Positions 58,199-64,000 of a DNA stretch of 64,000 bases are shown here, piece after piece (position 1 is the stretch's first letter; the number at the start of each line of letters is the position of its first letter). Location of the stretch: NCBI GenBank assembly GCA_037443205.1, contig JBBIOU010000010.1:1-64000 (forward strand), given 5' to 3'. The translations under genes were made by a program, and so were the position numbers. The notes under the pieces were generated by a model. It searched no databases. It saw nothing but the letters and a program-made list of their open reading frames with translations, and was not told the origin of the DNA. The stretch comes from JBBIOU01 sp037443205. Lineage in GTDB: Bacteria > Bacteroidota > Bacteroidia > Flavobacteriales_D > UBA2798.

Positions 58199-60310
58199 AT
58201 GAAAAGAATAACTACAACACTCATTGTCAACTTTCTGTTTTTAGTCCTATCTGCTCAAAAGAAAGATACTCCCTTCGAAAAAGAATTTTTTAAAGACCAA
58301 AAAAATGAATTTAAAGAAGCCAGGAAAAATTTTGAGGAAGGAAAAAAGTTATACGACAAAGGACAAGCCCGCTATGAAATGGCCATACCTTTTCTTGAAA
58401 AAGCCTACGACTTTAACCCTAATTACTCATTGCTGAATTATATGTTGGGCAGATGCTATATGGCAACTTTATACAAATTTAAATCACTCGATAAATTTTT
58501 GGCCGCCTACGAACTGAATAATGCCGTAGCTAAAGACATTCATTTGATGATTGGCCATGCTTATCATTTAAAATACAATTGGGATAAAGCTGTATATCAC
58601 TACGAATTATACAGAAAAACTCTCAATCAAAAAAATGATGTACAAGAAATAGAACTTGTAAATAAAAAAATTGGCGAATGTGCTACCGGTAAAAAACTTC
58701 AGGCTAAACCCGAGCGTGTGTGGGTAGATAATTTAGGGAAAAACATTAATACCGAATATCCGGAATACAGTCCCTTTATCTCGGCTGATGAATCAGTAAT
58801 AATATTTACCGCCCGTAGACCCGACACGCAAGGCGGCAAAAAAGATGAAGACCCCGAAATGGGTGACTTTAAATACTTTGAAGACATCTACATCTCATAC
58901 CGTGATGAAAACGGAAACTGGACTAAAGCCCAAAACATGGGTAGTAAATTAAATACTGACAACTACGATGCCACTGCCGGCCTATCGCCAGATGGAAAAC
59001 AAATTTTTGTTTATTATGGATGGAAAGGACGCGGAGACATATACTCTTCTAAACTGGTAAATAACGAATGGACTAAACCCGAAAAACTGGATAAAGTAAT
59101 AAACGGAGAGGCTACCTGGGAAACCTCTGCAACCATATCGTGGGACGGTAAAGAATTATTTTTTGTATCAGACAGACCGGGCGGTTACGGGGGGTGCGAT
59201 ATATGGGTATGCACCTGGGATGAGAAAAAGAAAAAATGGAGCGAACCTAAAAACCTGGGACCAACTATTAATACTAAATACGAAGAACGAGGCGTATTTT
59301 TTCACCCCGATGGTGAAACCATGTATTTTGCATCAAACGGGCAAGAAACCATGGGAGGATTAGATATTTTTTACACCAAACGAGACGAACAAGGAAACTG
59401 GAGCAAGCCCGTAAATATGGGTTATCCCATAAACTCTCCTGATGATGATGTATTTTTTGTGGTTTCCGGTAACGGCCGATACGGATATTACGCCTCTTTT
59501 AAAGAAGAAGGAATGGGCGAAAAAGACCTTTACAGAATAACCTTTTTAGGACCAGAAAAGCCACCTATGCTAAACACTGAAGATAACCTTATAGCAAGTT
59601 TGGCAAACCCTGTTCGCGAAGTAGTTATAGAACCCAAAGTTGAAGTAAAATCAAGCAACCTGGCTATATTAAAAGGTCTGGTTAGAAACTTAAAAACACT
59701 ACAACCCCTCGAAGCAAACATCGAGTTAATAGACAACGACAAAAATGAATTGGTAGCCTCCTTTACTTCCGATGCAAAAACCGGACAATATATGGTATCA
59801 ATCCCTTCAGGAAAAAACTACGGTATCTTTGTTAAGAAAGACGGCTTTTTATCACACTCAGAAAATATTGATCTTCCTAAATCTTCCGGTTATAAAGAAT
59901 ATGAAAAAAATATTGATTTAAAACCTATTGAAGTAGGCTCATCAATTGTACTCAGGAACATCTTCTTTGATTTAGATAAAGCTACACTCAGACCGGCATC
60001 TACGGCTGAATTAGAAAGACTCTTAAAATTACTTAACGAAAATCCTACCCTTAGAATTGAAATATCAGGCCACACCGATTCGCAGGGAGATAATGCTTAC
60101 AACCAGAAATTATCCGAAGCTCGTGCCAAAGCCGTGGTAGATTATCTTATCAGCAACAATATTAAACCCGGCCGATTAGAATACAAAGGTTACGGAGAAG
60201 AAAAACCTATTATACCCGAATCGGAAATTATGAAAATGAAAACTAAAACTGAACGCGAAGAAGCCCATCAACAAAACAGAAGAACTGAATTTAAAATATT
60301 AAGCAAATAA
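58199..60310 (+). CDS. TPR-PD40-OmpA envelope protein (PorE-like layout)
   Basis: A 703-residue protein. The signal peptide is MKRITTTLIVNFLFLVLSAQ. TPR helices cover ~30-170. A PD40 propeller covers ~180-440 (YSPFISADESVIIFTARRP, ATAGLSPDGKQIFVYYGWKG, TISWDGKELFFVSDRPGGYGGCDIW and VFFHPDGETMYFASNGQETMGGLDIFYT). A carboxypeptidase-regulatory-like domain covers ~500-575. An OmpA peptidoglycan-binding domain covers ~585-703 (IFFDLDKATLRPAS, ISGHTDSQGDNAYNQKLSEARA). PorE of the type IX system has this order, but many homologues have other roles, and no lipoprotein Cys is seen here. The product probably links outer-membrane machinery to peptidoglycan. Confidence 0.85.
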   Translation: MKRITTTLIVNFLFLVLSAQKKDTPFEKEFFKDQKNEFKEARKNFEEGKKLYDKGQARYEMAIPFLEKAYDFNPNYSLLNYMLGRCYMATLYKFKSLDKFLAAYELNNAVAKDIHLMIGHAYHLKYNWDKAVYHYELYRKTLNQKNDVQEIELVNKKIGECATGKKLQAKPERVWVDNLGKNINTEYPEYSPFISADESVIIFTARRPDTQGGKKDEDPEMGDFKYFEDIYISYRDENGNWTKAQNMGSKLNTDNYDATAGLSPDGKQIFVYYGWKGRGDIYSSKLVNNEWTKPEKLDKVINGEATWETSATISWDGKELFFVSDRPGGYGGCDIWVCTWDEKKKKWSEPKNLGPTINTKYEERGVFFHPDGETMYFASNGQETMGGLDIFYTKRDEQGNWSKPVNMGYPINSPDDDVFFVVSGNGRYGYYASFKEEGMGEKDLYRITFLGPEKPPMLNTEDNLIASLANPVREVVIEPKVEVKSSNLAILKGLVRNLKTLQPLEANIELIDNDKNELVASFTSDAKTGQYMVSIPSGKNYGIFVKKDGFLSHSENIDLPKSSGYKEYEKNIDLKPIEVGSSIVLRNIFFDLDKATLRPASTAELERLLKLLNENPTLRIEISGHTDSQGDNAYNQKLSEARAKAVVDYLISNNIKPGRLEYKGYGEEKPIIPESEIMKMKTKTEREEAHQQNRRTEFKILSK

Positions 60311-60314
60311 AAAT

Positions 60315-60848
60315 ATGAGCGAAGTTAATTTCAGATTGGATGAAAAATTTTTTGAAGCAGATCAATTAATCAAAGAAAACAGAATTGCTGATGCCGCTAT
60401 TTTGTTAAATGAAATTATTACCGAGATGCCCGAATATGGAAGAGCCCATAACCATTTGGGATGGATATACGAAACAAAATTTACTGATTACAACCGGGCC
60501 GAAAAACACTACAAGGCAGCTTTACAATTTACTCCCGAATATCCGGCCGTTTATTACAACTACTCCATACTACTTTCAACCTTAGGCCGTTATGATGAAC
60601 TTGTAACACTTCTGGAAAAAGCCATGTTAGTTCCGGGCATCAACAAAGCAACCATCAGCAATGAATACGCCATAATGTTTGAGGCACAAGGTAAATATGA
60701 ACAGGCCATAGAATATTATAAACAATACATTCGCTACTTATTTGATAATAAACTGATAGAAAATGCGCAAGCATCCATACAACGATGCATCACAAAAAAA
60801 AGTATCATTTCGGCTGATATAAACACTGCTCCCGGTAATACTCTTTAA
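60315..60848 (+). CDS. Cytoplasmic TPR protein
   Basis: A 177-residue protein without signal peptide. Three or four TPR units are visible (ADQLIKENRIADAAILLNEIITEMPEYGRAHNHLG, DYNRAEKHYKAALQFTPEYPAVYYNYS and KYEQAIEYYKQYIRYLF). It starts 4 nt after the OmpA gene and its stop overlaps nth by 1 nt (TAATG), so it belongs to this transcript. Function is unknown. Confidence 0.8.
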   Translation: MSEVNFRLDEKFFEADQLIKENRIADAAILLNEIITEMPEYGRAHNHLGWIYETKFTDYNRAEKHYKAALQFTPEYPAVYYNYSILLSTLGRYDELVTLLEKAMLVPGINKATISNEYAIMFEAQGKYEQAIEYYKQYIRYLFDNKLIENAQASIQRCITKKSIISADINTAPGNTL

Positions 60849-61483
60849 TGAACAAAAAAGAAAAAGCAGCATTTGTACTGCAAAAACTCAACGAGTTATT
60901 TCCCGATCCGGCAGTACCTTTAAATCATAAAGATGCTTATACATTATTGATTGCGGTGTTACTGTCAGCACAATGCACCGATGAAAGAGTAAACAAAATC
61001 ACTCCGCAACTTTTTAAAAAAGCCGATACTCCTCAAAAAATGGTTAAATTAAGTATTGAAGAAATCCGCGAAATAATAAAACCCTGCGGGCTGTCTCCCG
61101 CAAAATCTAAAGCTATATATACTCTTTCAAAAATACTGCTCGAAAAACACAAAGGCACGGTTCCCTCTTCGTTCGAAGAGCTTGAACAATTGCCCGGAGT
61201 AGGACATAAAACAGCATCAGTAGTTATGTGCCAGGCATTTAATATACCTGCTTTTCCGGTTGATACACACATACACCGTTTGGCATGGAGGTGGACGTTA
61301 TCGAACGGTAAAAGCGTAGAAAAAACTGAAAATGATTTAAAAAAATTATTTGATAAATCGCATTGGAATAAACTACACCTGCAAATTATTTACTTTGGCC
61401 GAAAATATTGCCCGGCCAGGGCCCACGTAGCCCAAGAATGCCCGATATGCAGCAAAATTGGCCGAAAAGAATTGTTTAAATAA
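60848..61483 (+). CDS. nth: Endonuclease III (base-excision DNA glycosylase/AP lyase)
   Basis: A 211-residue DNA repair enzyme for oxidised pyrimidines. The helix-hairpin-helix LEQLPGVGHKTASVVM contains the catalytic Lys, and PVDTHIHRLAWRW carries the catalytic Asp. AQCTDERVNKITPQLF is also typical. At the C-terminus the expected four-cysteine iron-sulfur loop C-x6-C-x2-C-x5-C is replaced by C-x9-C-x2-C with no fourth cysteine, so the cluster may be absent or unusual. It overlaps the upstream TPR gene by 1 nt. Confidence 0.94.
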   Translation: MNKKEKAAFVLQKLNELFPDPAVPLNHKDAYTLLIAVLLSAQCTDERVNKITPQLFKKADTPQKMVKLSIEEIREIIKPCGLSPAKSKAIYTLSKILLEKHKGTVPSSFEELEQLPGVGHKTASVVMCQAFNIPAFPVDTHIHRLAWRWTLSNGKSVEKTENDLKKLFDKSHWNKLHLQIIYFGRKYCPARAHVAQECPICSKIGRKELFK

Positions 61484-61552
61484 TATAAAAAAAGCTTTTG
61501 CATTATATTGTAAAATTACCTACATTTAGCAACGTAATATAAAAATTGCGCT

Positions 61553-61930
61553 ATGCCCGAAAAAATGAAATTTGAAATGGAGTTTATGCTCCGTTCTTCC
61601 AATAAAATACTTTTTAATTCGTTGAGCACGGCAGACGGTTTAGCCGAATGGTTTGCCGATGAAGTATCAGCAAAAGATGATATATTCATCTTTAGATGGG
61701 ATGGAAACGAACAAAGAGCCAAGGTTATCAGCAAAAAAAATAACGAGCATATAAAATTTCAATGGGAAGACGAAGAAAATACATTCTTTGAATTTTTAAT
61801 TAAAACCGACCCTCTTACCCAGGAAGTAGCCCTGCTGATTACAGACTTTGCCGATGAAGACGAAGTAGAAGAATCAAAATTTTTATGGAATAATCAGGTA
61901 AACACACTAAAACAAAGATTAGGCGCATAA
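61553..61930 (+). CDS. START-like (SRPBCC) domain protein
   Basis: A 125-residue single-domain protein. It begins EKMKFEMEFMLRSSNKILFNSLSTADGLAEWFADEV, then IFRWDGNEQRAKVISKKNNEHIKFQWEDEE, and ends with a helix (EESKFLWNNQVNTLKQRLG), the helix-grip layout of the AHSA1/START-like group. It is acidic overall. Ligand and role are unknown. It lies 69 nt after nth and 33 nt before the permease gene. Confidence 0.85.
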   Translation: MPEKMKFEMEFMLRSSNKILFNSLSTADGLAEWFADEVSAKDDIFIFRWDGNEQRAKVISKKNNEHIKFQWEDEENTFFEFLIKTDPLTQEVALLITDFADEDEVEESKFLWNNQVNTLKQRLGA

Positions 61931-61937
61931 TTTTTTT

Positions 61938-61945
61938 TAGCTTTG
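61938..61945 (+). promoter_or_regulatory. -7 promoter element of the LptF/G-type gene
   Basis: TAGCTTTG, an exact TAnnTTTG match, ends 18 nt before the GTG start at 61964. Confidence 0.45.
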
Positions 61946-61963
61946 TATGTTATTCATACATAA

Positions 61964-63373
61964 GTGAAAAAACTCCATAAACTCATTATCCAATCCTACA
62001 TAGGGCCATTTGTGCTCACCTTTGCCATTGCCATGGTATTTTTGATTTTGCAGTTCTTGTGGAAATACGTTGATGATTTAATGGGTAAAGGATTAAGCAT
62101 TTCAATAATTGCAGAATTGCTGCTGTATGCCTCTGCCAACTTAGTGCCTATGGCACTTCCGCTGGCTATATTACTCTCTTCAATTATGACTTTTGGAAAT
62201 CTGGGAGAAAGCAGTGAACTAACAGCCATGAAATCTGCCGGACTCTCCTTATTAAAAATAATGCGTCCGCTAATCATATTTACATTTTTATTAAGCATAG
62301 CAGCATTTTTATTTGCCAATTATACCTGGCCGGTAGCTAATTTAAAATTCAAATCATTATTGTTTGATATTCAAGAAAAAAAACCAACCCTGAGTTTAAA
62401 AGAAAAAATGTTTTATACCGATATACCCGGATATAGTATAAGAGTTGGCAAAAAATATCCCAACGGTACTGACTTTGACAATTTACTTATTTATGATAAC
62501 AGCGCACAAAATTATTTTTACAAAAGAGACATTGTGGCCGAAAAAGGAAGTATGAAAAACAACGAAGAAGAATCCTATATGCAACTACACCTATACAACG
62601 GAAAAATATACCAGGAGTTAGATCCCGGAATAGCCAAAAGCACCAATCAACCCTTTCAAAGAATATATTTTAAAGAAGGTATCTTAACTTTTGATTTGAG
62701 TTCGTTACGCCTGCAAAGAACCAGCGCAGAATTATATCAAGGACACTACGAAATGCTTAATATGCAACAACTAGCAAAAATATCCGACTCGCTTAAATAC
62801 GCAGCTGCTGAAAGATTAAAAGAAAACTCTCAGGAAATAAAAAACAGGTTTTTGGTATTCAGATATAAAGATACCGCAGTAATAAACCAAACAAAGGATG
62901 TTTTAAGGTATAGAGAATTAGACAGCATAAAACAAAAATATGCTTTAAACGAAGCTCTCAATCAGGCAAGCAGTATACTGCAAACAGTTAATTGGCATCG
63001 CGAAGAATATGAAGCCAGAATACAAAATATAGCCAGACATGATATTGAATGGCACAGAAAAATTACAATCCCCTTTGCCTGCTTTGTTTTGTTTTTTGTG
63101 GGGGCCCCTTTAGGAGCAATCATCCGCAAAGGAGGAATGGGCGCACCTATTGTGGTTTCAACAGTTTTATTTATCTTTTATTACATCTTATCCATTTCCG
63201 GAGAAAAAATGGCTAAAAGCTATGTATTATCACCCTTTACAGGCATGTGGCTTAGTGCAATAATACTGGTTCCTGTTGCTGCGTGGCTAACATACAGCTC
63301 AAACAACGACTCAAAACTTTTTGATAATGATTTTTATATTAATTTGTTTAGAAAAATTAAACTAAAAAAATAA
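61964..63373 (+). CDS. LptF/LptG-family lipopolysaccharide export permease
   Basis: A 469-residue inner-membrane subunit of the LPS transporter. Six predicted helices are split three and three: the first cluster (SYIGPFVLTFAIAMVFLILQFLWKYVDDLMG, PMALPLAILLSSIMTFGNLGESSELTAMKSAGLS) is followed by a large periplasmic beta-jellyroll-like domain (residues ~130-350), then IPFACFVLFFVGAPLGAIIRKGGMG and two more helices. The GTG start at 61964 (VKKLHKLIIQSYIG) fits. Only one permease gene is present here; the LptB ATPase is not adjacent. Confidence 0.92.
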   Translation: MKKLHKLIIQSYIGPFVLTFAIAMVFLILQFLWKYVDDLMGKGLSISIIAELLLYASANLVPMALPLAILLSSIMTFGNLGESSELTAMKSAGLSLLKIMRPLIIFTFLLSIAAFLFANYTWPVANLKFKSLLFDIQEKKPTLSLKEKMFYTDIPGYSIRVGKKYPNGTDFDNLLIYDNSAQNYFYKRDIVAEKGSMKNNEEESYMQLHLYNGKIYQELDPGIAKSTNQPFQRIYFKEGILTFDLSSLRLQRTSAELYQGHYEMLNMQQLAKISDSLKYAAAERLKENSQEIKNRFLVFRYKDTAVINQTKDVLRYRELDSIKQKYALNEALNQASSILQTVNWHREEYEARIQNIARHDIEWHRKITIPFACFVLFFVGAPLGAIIRKGGMGAPIVVSTVLFIFYYILSISGEKMAKSYVLSPFTGMWLSAIILVPVAAWLTYSSNNDSKLFDNDFYINLFRKIKLKK

Positions 63374-63374
63374 C

Positions 63375-64000
63375 ATGATATATTTTATAAAACTGTTAAG
63401 GCCATTAAACCTGCTGATAATTGCAGCAGTAATGTATGCCATGCGTTATGTATTTTACAACTTTAATCAGGATTTATTTTTTAAATTGAACGGGACAATA
63501 AACGAAATAGATTTTTTTCTTTTGGTTATATCTACCTTAATTATTGCTGCAGCAGGTAATATTATTAACGATTACTTTGATATGCGCATAGACCGTATTA
63601 ACAAACCCGAAAAAGTAATCGTTGGCAAGCATATTAAAAAACGTGTGGCTATGCTGGCACATGTTATTATGAACATCATTGCCGTATTAACCGGTATATA
63701 TCTATCTTATAAATACAATACCTTTTTGCCGGTATCCATCCATCTATTAACTACTACACTTTTATGGTTGTATTCGGTAAGTTTAAAGCGACAATTTCTT
63801 ACAGGCAATTTAAGTATTGCGTTTTTATCAGCACTGGTTCCTTACCTTTCGGGTATGATACATTTATATGTATTAAAAGAACAAAATATGCAATATTTTA
63901 CCGAACTAAATTTGTATCTCTATAAACTGATAATATATACATATATGGTATTTGCCTTTTTAACTACACTGATAAGAGAAATTCAAAAGGATATGGCTGA
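63375..64000 (+). CDS. UbiA family prenyltransferase (partial, runs off the window)
   Basis: The first 208 residues of a polytopic membrane prenyltransferase begin with ATG 63375, 1 nt after the permease stop codon. The first Asp-rich motif is GNIINDYFDMRIDRINKPEK, with several membrane helices before and after it, and the sequence ends at LTTLIREIQKDMA, inside the second Asp-containing motif. The NDxxDxxxD motif binds the prenyl diphosphate through magnesium. The acceptor (quinone, heme or glycerol phosphate) cannot be told. The 3' end lies outside the window. Confidence 0.9.
   Translation, partial: MIYFIKLLRPLNLLIIAAVMYAMRYVFYNFNQDLFFKLNGTINEIDFFLLVISTLIIAAAGNIINDYFDMRIDRINKPEKVIVGKHIKKRVAMLAHVIMNIIAVLTGIYLSYKYNTFLPVSIHLLTTTLLWLYSVSLKRQFLTGNLSIAFLSALVPYLSGMIHLYVLKEQNMQYFTELNLYLYKLIIYTYMVFAFLTTLIREIQKDMA

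Noticed and set aside
58199..60310. Naming the TPR-PD40-OmpA protein PorE
   Set aside because: The layout fits, but the lipoprotein cysteine is missing and several families share this order, so no gene symbol is given.
61482..61509. AATATAA/TTATATT inverted repeat after nth as a terminator
   Set aside because: It has AT-only arms and a 14-nt loop, too weak to call.

Overview
The window comes from an AT-rich chromosome of a Bacteroidota bacterium. Evidence seen in the sequence: type IX secretion C-terminal sorting domains on two secreted proteins, RHS core fragments of the Bacteroidota type, -7 promoter elements of the form TAnnTTTG typical of this phylum, DUF481/DUF4139/DUF6340/DUF2797 proteins, TPR-PD40(-OmpA) envelope proteins and an exbB-exbD-tonB-folC cluster. 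The family or genus cannot be resolved by reading alone. Most of the window is ordinary core chromosome; the accessory part is 1-3.5 kb, plus three intergenic islands near 16.4, 26.5 and 41.8 kb.

Layout. 1-3425 is a decayed accessory region: a broken RHS fragment (minus strand) split by a small palindromic insertion, a RelB/RelE-like toxin-antitoxin pair, a solo hairpin, an XRE regulator with a strong terminator, then a truncated RHS core fused to an unrecognised C-terminal tip and overlapped by a small exported protein that is the candidate immunity gene. 3.5-12 kb: recA, bcp peroxiredoxin, a DUF481 protein, a pentaheme T9SS-sorted cytochrome, msrA, a lipoprotein, DUF2797, GH3. 12-21.7 kb: beta-propeller-like protein, deoxynucleoside kinase, T9SS surface protein, hisA-hisF, tatC and an AhpD-like protein, TPR protein, glycosyltransferase. 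21.8-26.2 kb: M23 peptidase-miaA-dapD-GT9. 26.4-32.8 kb (minus): tRNA-Val and a likely operon Glu/Leu dehydrogenase-nhaD-exbB-exbD-tonB-folC. 32.9-41.7 kb: glutamine amidotransferase, fused SpmA/SpmB, two tandem DUF4139 proteins, htpG, an RNA methyltransferase and a SUI1 factor. 41.9-54.4 kb (all minus): BI-1, YugP-type metallopeptidase, folE-queD, TPR-PD40 protein, EI24 protein, two DUF6340 lipoproteins, a sugar transferase/aminotransferase pair, serine hydrolase and priA. 54.5-64 kb (all plus): purB, thioredoxin-like protein, TPR protein, TPR-PD40-OmpA protein, TPR protein, nth, START-like protein, lptF/G-type permease and a UbiA gene that runs off the end.

The most unusual thing is a dispersed, structured intergenic element of about 140 bp. 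Three full copies (16386-16527 +, 26532-26676 +, 41724-41868 -) each lie between convergent genes, and the head hairpin occurs alone at 1424-1455. The copies are nearly identical, yet they differ by paired substitutions in two separate stems, so the fold itself looks conserved. One copy abuts an otherwise unmarked relic of an RHS core (26380-26532).

A second pattern is that many genes carry a TAnnTTTG/TAnnTTAG element ending only 3-7 nt before the start codon, which predicts leaderless or nearly leaderless mRNAs. It also lets several start codons be corrected. Start positions given here were chosen by homology, signal peptide and promoter position rather than by the longest open frame.
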